Assembly (NCBI GenBank): GCA_028688905.1
Contig: JAQTXH010000002.1
Coordinates: 269,061-333,060, forward strand
Length of the DNA stretch: 64,000 bases
Direction: 5' to 3'
Origin: Acidiphilium sp.
Lineage (GTDB): Bacteria > Pseudomonadota > Alphaproteobacteria > Acetobacterales > Acetobacteraceae
Made by a program: the position numbers and the translations under genes. The notes beneath the pieces were generated by a model, which was given only the letters and a program-made list of their open reading frames with translations, had not been told where the DNA came from and searched no databases. Of the stretch, positions 8,520-16,698 are shown one piece after another; the first letter of the stretch is position 1; every line of letters begins with the position of its first letter.

Positions 8520-9475
8520 AACCTCGCCTGGTTGTGACACGGACGATGCCCGAAGCGGTAGTGGCGCGGGCGATCGCCGATTACGAGACCCACTTTCTGG
8601 ATATCGAAGGTAGGTTCGGCGCGGATAAGTTTCTGGCGGCTCTGGTGGGGGCGAGCGCGGCCCTGGTCACGCCAGCGGACCGCATCGATGCCGGGTTGAT
8701 CGCGCGGATTCCGGCTTGCGTGAAAGTGATCGGGACCTTTTCGGTGGGAACCGATCACATCGATCTGGCCGCCGCCCGGGGGCGTGGTTTGGCGGTGGTG
8801 AATACACCGGATGTGTTGTCGTTTGCGACGGCGGAACTGGCGCTGACCCTGATGTTGATGGCCGTGCGGCGCGCCGGCGAGGGCGAGCGGGTGGTGCGGG
8901 CGCTGGGCTGGAAAGGATGGACACCGAATTTCATGCTTGGCACCAGCCTGGAGGGGAAAACTCTGGGTATTCTGGGGATGGGACGGATTGGTCAGGCGCT
9001 CGCACCGATAGCGCGGGGACTGTCGATGCGGGTGATTTATCATAATCGACGCCGGTTGCGTCCGGATTTGGAGCAGGGGGCGGTCTTTCATGCCGAGGAA
9101 GCGGATTTCCTTGGCGCGTGCGACGTTTTGTCGATTCATTTGCCGGGTGGGGCGGCGACGCGCCACTGGCTCAATGCCGGCAGGATCGCGAGGATCAGAC
9201 CGGGGGCGATCGTGGTGAATACGGGTCGGGGGGCGACGATCGACGACGATGCGTTAATTGCGGCGTTGGTGTCCGGGCGGATTGCTGCGGCGGGTTTGGA
9301 TGTGTTCGCGGAGGAACCCGCTGTGCCTTCCGGATATCTGGTGCTGGAAAATGTGGTGTTGCTGCCGCACCTGGGCAGTGCGACGCGGGAGACCCGCGTG
9401 GCGATGGGACTGCTGGCCCTCGATGGGATCGATGCCGTGCTGGCCGGGCGCGCGGCGGCAAGCCGGGTCGTGTGA
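8516..9475 (+). CDS. D-2-hydroxyacid dehydrogenase (glyoxylate/hydroxypyruvate reductase type)
   Basis: A 319-residue NAD(P)-dependent enzyme that interconverts 2-keto acids and D-2-hydroxy acids. The nucleotide-binding loop is LGMGRIG (about 153-159). Catalytic residues are Arg238 in NTGRGA, Glu267 in FAEEP and His285 in LLPHLGSAT. The segment VIGTFSVGTDHIDL is also typical. The start ATG overlaps the MocA stub stop, so it is the last gene of the CoxG-XdhC transcription unit. It shares no obvious pathway with the molybdenum genes and may have been joined when they decayed. The exact substrate is open. Confidence 0.92.
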   Translation: MKPRLVVTRTMPEAVVARAIADYETHFLDIEGRFGADKFLAALVGASAALVTPADRIDAGLIARIPACVKVIGTFSVGTDHIDLAAARGRGLAVVNTPDVLSFATAELALTLMLMAVRRAGEGERVVRALGWKGWTPNFMLGTSLEGKTLGILGMGRIGQALAPIARGLSMRVIYHNRRRLRPDLEQGAVFHAEEADFLGACDVLSIHLPGGAATRHWLNAGRIARIRPGAIVVNTGRGATIDDDALIAALVSGRIAAAGLDVFAEEPAVPSGYLVLENVVLLPHLGSATRETRVAMGLLALDGIDAVLAGRAAASRVV

Positions 9476-9494
9476 TGAATTTGGAGGCGCGGCA

Positions 9495-10307
9495 TCAACC
9501 GGTGGACGGTTTTCGTGCGGATGGTGCCGTGGATAAGGTGCCAAGCTTGACCATCTGCGCGACCGTGGCTGTGGCTTCGACCGCCGGCATGTCGGCCAGC
9601 AGGACGCGGTTCGCCGACGTTTTGTGTCCTGCGAGCACCAGGGCGGTGGCGTAGTCCGCGCGGATGCGGGGCGTCGCATTGGCGCTTCGCGCGAGGGGGC
9701 CGAGAATGGTCTCGCCTTCAGCCGGATTGCCGCCAAGCGCGAGGGTCAGGCCGAGGTTGACGTTTGCCGATTGCATCGAGGGATCGATAGCAAGTGCCGC
9801 GTGAAATGCTGTTGTTGCGGCGGAGAAGTGGCTTTGTTCGGACTCGGCAATGCCGAGGTCGTTGAACGCGGCGGCGTTCGAGGGGGCGTCGCGCACGGCA
9901 TGGGTGAAATCGGCGGCGGCGGTGCGAGGATCGGTTTGCAGGGCGCAGCGGCCCCGCCCGATCTCGGCCTCGGCAAGGTGAGGTGAGGTGCCGAGAGACT
10001 GGCGATAGTCGGCGCTGGCACCGACGCAATTTTTCAGGATGAAATAGGCATCCCCTCGAACGATCAGGGCTTCGGCATCGGTGGGATTATTCCGCAAAAC
10101 GGCGTTGGCGACCGTCAGCGCCAATTGCGGATTGCCGCCGGCGAGCGCGCTGCGGGCCACGTTGAGGGTTTGATTGCCGATTTTGGCCTGACCGGACGGT
10201 GCCTGCGCCGAACAGGCTGCGAGCGACCCGGCAACCAGAAAGGCCAGCGTGTGGTGCTGAAACGGCCAGGGACCATGCCGGCGTGGCCGATTGAGGCGTT
10301 GCTTCAT
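9495..10307 (-). CDS. TPR lipoprotein of the Tad pilus (TadD-like)
   Basis: A 270-residue protein with a lipoprotein signal peptide ending in a lipobox (LAACS, about residues 29-33). At least five tetratricopeptide-like repeats follow, for example AEALIVRGDAYFILKN, AAAFNDLGIAESEQSHF and QSANVNLGLTLALGGNP. In Tad systems TadD is a TPR lipoprotein that supports secretin assembly. It starts in an ATGA overlap with the small lipoprotein gene and follows the secretin, so the three form one operon. It converges on the hydroxyacid dehydrogenase 20 bp away. TadD identity is inferred from architecture and neighbours. Confidence 0.75.
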   Translation of the reverse strand: MKQRLNRPRRHGPWPFQHHTLAFLVAGSLAACSAQAPSGQAKIGNQTLNVARSALAGGNPQLALTVANAVLRNNPTDAEALIVRGDAYFILKNCVGASADYRQSLGTSPHLAEAEIGRGRCALQTDPRTAAADFTHAVRDAPSNAAAFNDLGIAESEQSHFSAATTAFHAALAIDPSMQSANVNLGLTLALGGNPAEGETILGPLARSANATPRIRADYATALVLAGHKTSANRVLLADMPAVEATATVAQMVKLGTLSTAPSARKPSTG

Positions 10308-10687
10308 GGCAGTCCCCCTCCGGAGGTACCGCCGCCACCGGTGCCGCTGCTTCCCAGGCCGGCAGAACCGATCGAGGTGGCGCCGGTGCCACCGCTGGTA
10401 GCCGCGGCACCCGACGTCGCCGATCCAGGGGATGCGCTCGTGGTTGAGGCGGCGCTGTCGAATACGCTGCCCACTGCGGTTTGCGCGAATTGTCCGGTCA
10501 TCACCGGTTGGCTGGGGCCTCGATCGAGATCCTGTGGATTGGCTGATTCAACGGCAATATTGTGCATCGGCGCATTGTTTTCATGCCAGGTACCTTGCCG
10601 TTCGAATGGTTCGAACTGGGTGCATCCGGATAATCCTGCGGCAATCGCGGCAGCAAAGGTCGCTTTGGCAAAAAATTTCATGGGCAT
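10304..10687 (-). CDS. Short Tad-locus lipoprotein, CpaD-like N-terminus with Gly/Ser tail
   Basis: About 127 residues. The N-terminal signal peptide has the lipobox GLSGC, so it should be an outer-membrane lipoprotein. The next 40 residues (FEPFERQGTWHENNAPMHNI and a PQDLDRG) resemble the beginning of CpaD-type pilus lipoproteins of related bacteria. The last 45 residues are Gly, Ser, Ala and Thr only. Two ATGs (10687 and 10681) are possible; GGTGA upstream favours 10687. It starts six bases beyond the secretin stop. It may be a shortened CpaD or a separate secretin-associated protein; confidence is moderate. Confidence 0.6.
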   Translation of the reverse strand: MPMKFFAKATFAAAIAAGLSGCTQFEPFERQGTWHENNAPMHNIAVESANPQDLDRGPSQPVMTGQFAQTAVGSVFDSAASTTSASPGSATSGAAATSGGTGATSIGSAGLGSSGTGGGGTSGGGLP

Positions 10688-10692
10688 TGTTT

Positions 10693-12129
10693 TCACCGGA
10701 GAATAAAGCCGGTTTGACCGGGCAAAATTGTCTGCTGGGCGATCGATCCGTTGGTGCGGAACAGGAGAATACGCTGGAGCTGGTTGGGGGTTGTCCATCC
10801 GCTGTCAGGGGATTCGAGTTTGGCGGCGTTATCGACCGGATTGACGAGATAGGGAGTCACCAGGATGACCAGTTCTTCTTCCTGTTTATTGTAATTGTCG
10901 TTGCGGAACGCCGCCCCCAGGACGGGGATTTGACCCAGCCCCGGTACGGCGCTGTCGGTTTGGTTGGTGCTGTTGTCGAGCAGGCCGGCGATGGCCAGGG
11001 TTTGGCCGCTGCCGATGACGACGGTGGTTGATGCCGATTGGGTGGAGAGCGAGGGGACGACGATCGATTCGCCGGCCACCGAGATTTGAAAGGCGTTCTG
11101 GGTGGTGGGTGAACTGACGGTTGGTTCGACATGCAGGATGATGCTGCCGTTATTGAGCACCACGGGTTCAAATTTCAACTGCACGCCGTAGTTTTGATAT
11201 TCAACCGTCACCTGCCCGTTCTGACCAGGCACCGGTACCGGAAACGACCCGCCATCGATGAAGCTGGCGGTTTGACCTGACAGGGCGGTCAAGGTGGGTT
11301 CGGCGAGGATGTGGGCGAGATTGTCGGTATTGAGAGCGTCGAGAATGCCATCGATCGGGACGGTGGCTGACGGGAAGTTCAGATTATACGAGCCTCCCGC
11401 AGGGGCGGCGGGGGTTGAAACGCCGAGCAGGCTGCTAACGGTGGAGAAGCCAAACAGAAATTTCCCGATCGCCACGCCGCCGCCGGCACTTTGCCAGTTG
11501 ATGCCGAGCTGTTGCGTCACGCTGCGCGACATTTGCGCGATGCGGACCCGCAGAGCCACCTGTTGAGGTTGAGCGACTTCGGTCTCGTTGAGAATTGTCT
11601 GGCCGGGACCGGCGGCGAGTTGGGCTTGCTTCATCAGCAGATAGTCCTGGGCGGCCGAGGGCACGGTGCCGCGCACAATCACGCCGTTAGCTTCGCTGTT
11701 GACAGAGATCCGCGATCCTGGCGCTGTGCGTGCCGCCTCGGCCTGGACGCGAACAGCAGGATACCGGTCTGGCGAGACGATGACATGATAAAATGCGACG
11801 GTGCGACCACTCGTATCGGTTGCGGTCAGGGTGGTGAAGCCGGGCGCTTTGCCGAACACGAAAAGCTTGCGTGCGCTCGCCGGCTGGACCGCGATGACAT
11901 TGGGGTCGGCCACGAAGACGTTGGCCGCGGTACCCGTTAGGGCGACGAGCGTGCCGCCGCCTTGCACGACGACCAATCGGGGGCCGTTAGCATGTCGGGA
12001 CAGCGAGCGGGATGCGCCTGGCAGGGGCTGCGGTTGAGCGAACGCGGTGCCGATTGTGGCGAAGCTAAGGCTGAGCGCGCAGGCCATCAGAACATGCCGG
12101 ATTGCGGCTATCCTGGAAGGGGCCATCAT
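10693..12129 (-). CDS. cpaC: Tad/Cpa pilus secretin (CpaC/RcpA)
   Basis: A 478-residue protein that should form the outer-membrane ring through which the Tad pilus is extruded. A signal peptide ends near AQPQP. The N-terminal pilus-assembly domain (RLVVVQGGGTLVALTGTAAN, then VFVADPNVIAVQPAS and ARKLFVFGKAPGFTTL) is followed by a BON-like region. The secretin domain contains HILAEPTLTALSGQTASFIDG, GVQLKFEPVVL, the VPGLGQIPVLG motif and EEELVILVTPYLV. The start at 12129 has GGGTGG seven bases upstream; a longer in-frame extension to 12252 adds a non-signal sequence and was rejected. The other tad genes (tadA/B/C, cpaB, cpaE, pilin) are not in this window. Confidence 0.92.
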   Translation of the reverse strand: MMAPSRIAAIRHVLMACALSLSFATIGTAFAQPQPLPGASRSLSRHANGPRLVVVQGGGTLVALTGTAANVFVADPNVIAVQPASARKLFVFGKAPGFTTLTATDTSGRTVAFYHVIVSPDRYPAVRVQAEAARTAPGSRISVNSEANGVIVRGTVPSAAQDYLLMKQAQLAAGPGQTILNETEVAQPQQVALRVRIAQMSRSVTQQLGINWQSAGGGVAIGKFLFGFSTVSSLLGVSTPAAPAGGSYNLNFPSATVPIDGILDALNTDNLAHILAEPTLTALSGQTASFIDGGSFPVPVPGQNGQVTVEYQNYGVQLKFEPVVLNNGSIILHVEPTVSSPTTQNAFQISVAGESIVVPSLSTQSASTTVVIGSGQTLAIAGLLDNSTNQTDSAVPGLGQIPVLGAAFRNDNYNKQEEELVILVTPYLVNPVDNAAKLESPDSGWTTPNQLQRILLFRTNGSIAQQTILPGQTGFILR

Positions 12130-12575
12130 GAACAACCACCCAGGTCGGCCATCGGCGTTCGAAATACTCTTGTCAGCGTCACCGCATTTTGCCTTTACAG
12201 ATTTCCGGAGCGATTTCGACCGGATCGTTCGCCAGATCGTTTGCCAGATCATTTGATTATTTGGTGATAGCCGGAAAACCTTAATATTTTATTGCGATTC
12301 CCAATGAAATTTTGGGCTTGTCGTGATATTCGGGGTCCGACGAGTGCGGCATAATAATGCGAATCGATTTACCAGAAGTTCAGTTTCGGGCGTTAGGATC
12401 AAATTGTTGGTCGTTCATTTTGTTGATCGTTCATTGTTGCCTAAACAACACAGGTAAATGAAAACATCGTATTTTGGTGGGCTTGGAAAACAAGAAATAT
12501 TGTTCAATGCGCGGACGACCGCGAGAACGCCTGCGGGCCGGAGGGGCCGATGCGATTGCGCGTATATGACAAAAG
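12130..12575. promoter_or_regulatory. 446-bp AT-richer region upstream of cpaC, no gene seen
   Basis: This is the only plausible place for the promoter of the minus-strand cpaC operon. Base composition drops well below the surroundings between about 12240 and 12510 (runs such as TTTGATTATTTGG and CTTAATATTTTATTG). It contains the 16-bp tandem repeat at 12404-12435. No open frame of coding character lies within it. Confidence 0.5.
12404..12435. repeat. Two adjacent 16-bp direct repeats upstream of the cpaC operon
   Basis: TTGTTGGTCGTTCATT (12404-12419) is followed immediately by TTGTTGATCGTTCATT (12420-12435), one mismatch. Adjacent repeats of this size about 275 bp upstream of cpaC could be a regulator-binding site, but a slippage product is as likely. 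Confidence 0.55.
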
Positions 12576-12652
12576 TGGCGACCCCGGCGTGGCTCGAACA
12601 CGCAACATCCCGCTTAGAAGGCGGGTGCTCTATCCAGTTGAGCTACGGGGCC
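12576..12652 (-). tRNA. tRNA-Arg (anticodon TCT)
   Basis: On the minus strand a 77-nt cloverleaf can be drawn. The acceptor is GGCCCCG with CGGGGTC. The D arm contains AGCTCAACTGGATAGAGC. The anticodon stem CCCGC/GCGGG encloses CTTCTAA, giving anticodon TCT. The T loop is GTTCGAG. A discriminator G is followed by an encoded CCA (12578-12576). It reads AGA codons. Confidence 0.95.
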
Positions 12653-12696
12653 AGTTGCGACGAAATCATCACCGTACCGGAAACGCAAAAGGCGCG

Positions 12697-13008
12697 TCAA
12701 TGGGTCCAGTTGCCGCGGCGGTCAAAACGGAAATTATCGGCATAGGCTTTGGCGCGGCGGTGGTGTTCGGTGGGGATTTCGAGGTCGAAGGCAATGCCGT
12801 GGCGTTCGGCGTAGGCCACAGCTTCGTCGCGCGTGTCGAACGACAGGCGTACTTCGGTCGCCAGCATGTCGCTGCTGCCGGTCCAGCCCATCAGGGGGTC
12901 GATCGTTTTGGCCATGGCAGGTTCGAATTCCAGCACCCAGTGGTGGGTTTTCGCCCAGCCGGACTGCATGGCGGTTTTGGGCGGCAGGAAAATGCGGGCG
13001 CGGTTCAT
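12697..13008 (-). CDS. Complex I accessory subunit, NDUFS4-like (ETC complex I subunit family)
   Basis: A 103-residue protein of the family related to mitochondrial NDUFS4, an alphaproteobacterial accessory subunit of NADH:ubiquinone oxidoreductase. The pattern ARIFLPPKTAMQSGWAKT, WVLEFEP, PLMGWTGSSDM and the closing FRFDRRGNWTH is typical. GGAG lies seven bases before the ATG. It is flanked by tRNA-Arg and tRNA-Pro, then by DUF192, an arrangement that recurs in other alphaproteobacteria from memory. It acts on the matrix-arm (cytoplasmic) side of complex I. Confidence 0.9.
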   Translation of the reverse strand: MNRARIFLPPKTAMQSGWAKTHHWVLEFEPAMAKTIDPLMGWTGSSDMLATEVRLSFDTRDEAVAYAERHGIAFDLEIPTEHHRRAKAYADNFRFDRRGNWTH

Positions 13009-13038
13009 GCCAGGTCTCCGGATGGTGTCGCGGTGATA

Positions 13039-13112
13039 TCGGGGCGCCCGGACTCGAACCGGGGGCCTCTTGTACCCAAAACAAGCGCGCTACCAGGCTG
13101 CGCCACGCCCCG
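13039..13112 (-). tRNA. tRNA-Pro (anticodon TGG)
   Basis: On the minus strand a 74-nt cloverleaf: acceptor CGGGGCG with CGCCCCG, starting with the C1 usual for bacterial tRNA-Pro. The anticodon stem CTTGT/ACAAG encloses TTTGGGT, giving TGG. The T arm is CCCGG-TTCGAGT-CCGGG and the discriminator is A. CCA is not encoded, unlike the neighbouring tRNA-Arg. Confidence 0.95.
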
Positions 13113-13155
13113 AACCTGCGTTTCCTATGCCGAGAGCCGCCTCAGCGCAAGCAAC

Positions 13156-13641
13156 TCACCGATCATCGCCGAATTGCGGCGCGATCACCTTGTCGCCCAC
13201 ATCGATATCATCCTTCGCGGTGATCCCGCCCTGCAACTCCAGCGTTGCCGCCACCGGCACATGGCTCGAAATCACCCGCAGGCTCTGCGGCACGGTATCG
13301 TTGGCGATATGCCTTATCGTTCCATGCGGCCCGATGAATACCATATCCAGCGGCACCAGCGTGTTCTTCATCCACATCTCGGAAACCTGTGGTGGGTTCC
13401 AAGGGAAGATCATCCCGGTATCCGCCGGCACCATTGTGCGGAACATCAGCCCGATTTCCTGCTGCTCCGGCGTGATCGCTTGTTCCACCGTGAAGACGAA
13501 TCGCTTGCCCTGCTGATTGACGATCGTCAGCCTCTCGGTCGGCAGCTTGGGCTGCGGCCCGGTGATCGCGGCACCGGCGGTGCCGATCACGAGTCCGGCG
13601 AGTGCCGCACCGGTCAGGAATCGCGTGGTCCAGCAAGCCAT
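13156..13641 (-). CDS. DUF192 family exported protein
   Basis: A 161-residue protein with an N-terminal signal or anchor (FLTGAALAGLVIGTAGAAITG) followed by a DUF192 domain. The signature is EIGLMFRTMVPADTGMIF, then EMWMKNTLVPLDMVFI and the closing LELQGG. The function is not established; an enzymatic role is suspected from the fold. The ATG at 13641 is chosen because GGAGGAGAG lies just upstream and the signal peptide begins directly after it. Longer in-frame starts lack this. It lies beside tRNA-Pro and divergent from prfC. Confidence 0.88.
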   Translation of the reverse strand: MACWTTRFLTGAALAGLVIGTAGAAITGPQPKLPTERLTIVNQQGKRFVFTVEQAITPEQQEIGLMFRTMVPADTGMIFPWNPPQVSEMWMKNTLVPLDMVFIGPHGTIRHIANDTVPQSLRVISSHVPVAATLELQGGITAKDDIDVGDKVIAPQFGDDR

Positions 13642-13770
13642 TTGTTCACTCTCCTCCATCGTGCCACCGGGCGCGGCACCCGGCGACGTGGCCATAGCGG
13701 AAATGCGTGGGAACGTCCAAGGTGGGCGGCGTGCCTACACATTGGGCGAATCGGTTGCTATAGGTTCGCC

Positions 13771-15351
13771 ATGATGGACGATTTGACCGTGATCCCGGAG
13801 GCATCGGCGCGTGCCGACACGGCGTTGCCGCGCCGCACCTTCGCGATCATCTCCCACCCCGATGCCGGCAAGACCACGCTGACCGAAAAACTCCTCCTGT
13901 TCGGCGGTGCCATCCACGAAGCCGGCATGGTCAAGGCCCGCCGCGAGCGCCGCAACACCCGCTCGGACTGGATGGCGATCGAGCGCCAGCGCGGCATCTC
14001 CGTCACCTCCTCGGTCATGACCTTCACCTGGCACGACATCGTCTTCAACCTGCTCGACACCCCAGGCCACCAGGATTTCAGTGAAGACACCTACCGCACC
14101 CTCACCGCGGTCGATGCCGCCGTCATGGTGATCGACGCCGCCCGCGGCATCGAGGCCCAGACCCTGAAACTCTTCGAAGTGTGTCGGCTACGGGACATCC
14201 CGATCATCACCTTCATCAACAAAATCGACCGCGAAGGCCAGGACCCCTTCACCTTGCTCGACGAAATCGCGAGCACCCTGGCACTCGAAATCTGCCCGAT
14301 GATCTGGCCGATCGGCATGGGCGGCCTGTTCCGCGGCTGTTGGGACATCGCCAAATCCCGCCCCATCGGCCGCCAATCCCCCGAGGGCGACATCTCGGCC
14401 CCGGTCACCATCCCGCCCGGTCAAATGACCGAACTGCACGACGCCGTCGAACTCGTCGGTGCCTACCCGTCCTTCGACGAACAATCCTTTCTCGCCGGCC
14501 ACCTCACTCCGGTCCTGTTCGGCAGCGCCCTCAAAGACTACGGCGTCGTCGAACTCCTCACCCTGCTGGCGACCTGCGCCCCACCCCCCACCACCCAGCG
14601 CGCCGAACCCCACAACGTCGCCGCCTCCGACCCCAACGTCACCGGCTTCGTCTTCAAGGTCCAGGCCAACATGGACCCCAACCACCGCGACCGCATCGCC
14701 TTCACCCGCATCTGCTCCGGGCGCTTTCACCGCAGCATGAAACTCTTCCACGTCCGCGCCGGCAAATCCATGGCGATCCAGGCCCCGATCTTCTTCTTCG
14801 CGCGCGACCGCTCGCTGGCCGAGGAAGCCTGGCCCGGCGACATCATCGGCATTCCCAACCACGGCAGCTTGCGCGTCGGCGACACCCTCACCGAAGGCGA
14901 AATCCTCCGTTTCACCGGCATCCCCAGCTTCGCCCCCGAAATCCTCCGCCGCATCATCCTCGCCGACCCCATGCGCGCCAAACAACTCCGCCGCGCCCTC
15001 GAAGACCTTGCCGAAGAAGGTGTGGCCCAAATCTTCCGCCCGATGCTGGGTGCGGACTGGATCGTCGGCGTCGTCGGTGCCCTCCAGCTCGACGTCCTCG
15101 CCGCCCGCATCGACACCGAATACAAAATCCCGATCCGCTTCGAAGCCTCCCCCTACACCACCGCCCGCTGGATCACCGGCCCCGACCCCAAAACCCTGAA
15201 AACCTTCATCGACGCCAACCAATCCACCATGGGCCTCGACCGCGACGACAGCCCCGTCTTCCTCGCCCGCGACACCTGGTCGCTCCGCTACGCCGCCGAA
15301 CGCAACCCCGAAATCCACTTCTCCGCCACCCACGAGACGTCGGCCGCCTAA
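13771..15351 (+). CDS. prfC: Peptide chain release factor 3
   Basis: A 526-residue GTPase that recycles RF1/RF2 from the ribosome after termination. The P-loop is ISHPDAGKTT (about 27-36). The switch II DTPGHQDF, NKID and the EF-G-like domains that follow match RF3 in length and order. The motif ERQRGISVTSSVMTF of the RF3 branch distinguishes it from EF-G and LepA. Two adjacent ATGs (13771, 13774) are possible starts, with AGG seven bases before the first. Codons end largely in C, in contrast to the G-ending codons of plus-strand genes before 12.5 kb. A composite repeat begins 16 bp after the stop. Confidence 0.96.
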   Translation: MMDDLTVIPEASARADTALPRRTFAIISHPDAGKTTLTEKLLLFGGAIHEAGMVKARRERRNTRSDWMAIERQRGISVTSSVMTFTWHDIVFNLLDTPGHQDFSEDTYRTLTAVDAAVMVIDAARGIEAQTLKLFEVCRLRDIPIITFINKIDREGQDPFTLLDEIASTLALEICPMIWPIGMGGLFRGCWDIAKSRPIGRQSPEGDISAPVTIPPGQMTELHDAVELVGAYPSFDEQSFLAGHLTPVLFGSALKDYGVVELLTLLATCAPPPTTQRAEPHNVAASDPNVTGFVFKVQANMDPNHRDRIAFTRICSGRFHRSMKLFHVRAGKSMAIQAPIFFFARDRSLAEEAWPGDIIGIPNHGSLRVGDTLTEGEILRFTGIPSFAPEILRRIILADPMRAKQLRRALEDLAEEGVAQIFRPMLGADWIVGVVGALQLDVLAARIDTEYKIPIRFEASPYTTARWITGPDPKTLKTFIDANQSTMGLDRDDSPVFLARDTWSLRYAAERNPEIHFSATHETSAA

Positions 15352-15366
15352 AAGACAAAGCAAGCC

Positions 15367-15458
15367 GTTCTTTTTTGCAAAAAAGAACCAAAAAACTCTT
15401 ATAAATCAACCCTCCGCCCTACCCACGTCATTGCGAGCCCTTGCGAAGCAATCCAGCC
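15367..15458 (+). repeat. Composite repeat, copy 1: palindrome plus CATTGCGAG...GCAATCCA motif
   Basis: A perfect palindrome of 22 bases (15367-15388, arms GTTCTTTTTTG and CAAAAAAGAAC) is followed by CAAAAAACTCTTATAAATC. Then comes CGTCATTGCGAGCCCTTGCG and AAGCAATCCAGCC (15426-15458). The latter resembles widespread REP-like intergenic motifs with inverted CATTGC/GCAATC ends. The same two modules recur at 15545-15630 and 16476-16560. Confidence 0.85.
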
Positions 15459-15544
15459 TCGCCACAAGCCCTCACCAAGAAGCCCTAACTCCATGCCCCG
15501 CCACATCGGCCTCCTCACCCGCACGCAAACGTGAGCAGCAAGCC

Positions 15545-15630
15545 GTTCTTTTTTGCAAAAAAGAACCAAAAAACCATTATGAATCAGAGGGTAACCGTCA
15601 TTGCGAGGAGCGCCGCGACGCGGCAATCCA
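15545..15630 (+). repeat. Composite repeat, copy 2
   Basis: The same 22-base palindrome (15545-15566), an AT-rich link (ACCATTATGAATCAG), then CGTCATTGCGAGGAGC with an inserted CGCCGCGACG and GGCAATCCA. The second module is a variant of that in copies 1 and 3. Confidence 0.85.
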
Positions 15631-15669
15631 TCGTGAAACCACCCCATCCCTGAAAACCAGCCCCGCACC

Positions 15670-16425
15670 ATGAACCAACCCCCCTACGACCAGGCAGCCC
15701 TCACCCGCCTCGACTGCATCCCCCGCAGCATAGCGATCCTGCCGATCCTTCTCATCCTCCTGCCAATCGCCGCCACCCAAAGCCCCATCCTGCGATCGAT
15801 CTGCGCCACCATCGAGCGCCCCGCCGCCACACTCTTCCCCGTCCTCACCATCCTCCGCGCCGACCACATCTACGGCCCCGCCGGCCGCTCAGCCATCCTG
15901 ATCGGCATCATCGCCGGCCTATACTTGACGATCTACTTCGCCCGGATCACCCCCCGACGCTTCAGAATTCTGAACTACTCGCTCGTCAACGCAATACGCG
16001 CCACACAAGGTAGACAAGCCTCCCTTCATCTGACCTCACAATTCGTCCGCGCGCGCCTCCGCATGGCCCTGTTCGGTCTGATCCTCATAACCTCGTTTTC
16101 AGCATCACTGATCATCGATGACATCGCCGGCTACATAAATTGGGCAAACACAACCTCGCCCTACTGGTACGCCCTGCAATCCACCCCGTTCTTCCCCGGC
16201 ACCGTCCTCTCCGGCCAGGGCGTCATCCACAGCGTCCTCTACGACCCCATCGGCAGCCCGAACCACCTGCTCCACGCCATCACCACCGGTCTCAAACTCG
16301 CCCTCGCCATCGGCGGCACCGGCATGATCCTCGTCGGCCTCACCGTAATCCTCGCCAACCTCCGCGCCATCCGCCACAACACCACCCGCGACCTCGCATC
16401 CCTCTCGTCGCGAAACCCTCGATGA
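15670..16425 (+). CDS. Unrecognised membrane protein in the repeat-flanked block
   Basis: A 251-residue protein with about five membrane segments: residues 22-36 (IAILPILLILLPIAA), about 75-90 (AILIGIIAGLYLTIYFA), about 134-150 (MALFGLILITSFSASLII), a weaker one near 170-190, and about 210-235 (LKLALAIGGTGMILVGLTVIL). Soluble loops are Arg-rich and there is no recognisable domain. It lies between composite repeats and immediately before the MmeI-like gene on the same strand. Codons end in C, like the rest of this block. I do not know a function; a role linked to the neighbouring restriction enzyme cannot be asserted. Confidence 0.6.
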   Translation: MNQPPYDQAALTRLDCIPRSIAILPILLILLPIAATQSPILRSICATIERPAATLFPVLTILRADHIYGPAGRSAILIGIIAGLYLTIYFARITPRRFRILNYSLVNAIRATQGRQASLHLTSQFVRARLRMALFGLILITSFSASLIIDDIAGYINWANTTSPYWYALQSTPFFPGTVLSGQGVIHSVLYDPIGSPNHLLHAITTGLKLALAIGGTGMILVGLTVILANLRAIRHNTTRDLASLSSRNPR

Positions 16426-16475
16426 CCGCACCCCCCGAAACCCTGAAATCCGCACACGAACGTGAGAAACAAGCC

Positions 16476-16560
16476 GTTCTTTTTTGCAAAAAAAAGAACC
16501 AAAAAACTCTTATAAATCAATAAAATATGTCATTACGAGCCCTTGCGAAGCAATCCAGCC
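16476..16560 (+). repeat. Composite repeat, copy 3
   Basis: A palindrome of 24 bases (16476-16499, two extra A in the right half), the link CAAAAAACTCTTATAAATC, and then GTCATTACGAGCCCTTGCG with AAGCAATCCAGCC (16529-16560). It ends 128 bp before the MmeI-like gene start and is closest in sequence to copy 1. Confidence 0.85.
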
Positions 16561-16644
16561 CCGCCACAACCCTGACGCCTAAATTGGCGACCGGCCAAAC
16601 CCAAGGTAAGCCATCCAACAAACCAATCACGAACCGAGTCGCCG

Positions 16645-16698
16645 ATGAACGTTCCGTCCAACCTCCCCACCGAACCCGGCGTCTCCAATGCGCCTTAG
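16645..16698 (+). CDS. Possible 17-codon upstream frame overlapping the MmeI-like gene start
   Basis: ATG at 16645 opens a frame (MNVPSNLPTEPGVSNAP) that stops at 16698, eleven bases into the next gene. It ends in NAP immediately before the LSWNEIRA stretch of that gene in the other frame. It may therefore be the original N-terminus separated by a small indel, a coupling leader, or chance. There is no strong ribosome-binding site. Confidence 0.25.
   Translation: MNVPSNLPTEPGVSNAP

Larger units (their letters stand above)
15352..15669. other. 318-bp intergenic region made largely of repeats
   Basis: It holds two copies of the composite hairpin repeat (15367-15458 and 15545-15630), joined by a spacer that itself ends in ACGCAAACGTGAGCAGCAAGC. 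A similar lead-in precedes the third copy at 16458-16475. No gene was seen. Confidence 0.7.

Noticed and set aside
12550-13770. Upstream extension of prfC across the tRNA-Arg, NDUFS4-like, tRNA-Pro and DUF192 genes
   Set aside because: It crosses two tRNA genes and two minus-strand genes; RF3 similarity starts at 13771.
14188-15363. 391-residue minus-strand open frame opposite prfC
   Set aside because: Its Gly/Asp/Val-rich composition is the usual shadow of a GC-rich gene, and prfC is unambiguous.
15367-15388. The palindrome as a normal prfC rho-independent terminator
   Set aside because: The stem is an A/T-rich palindrome with no T-run after it, and it recurs as part of a composite repeat.
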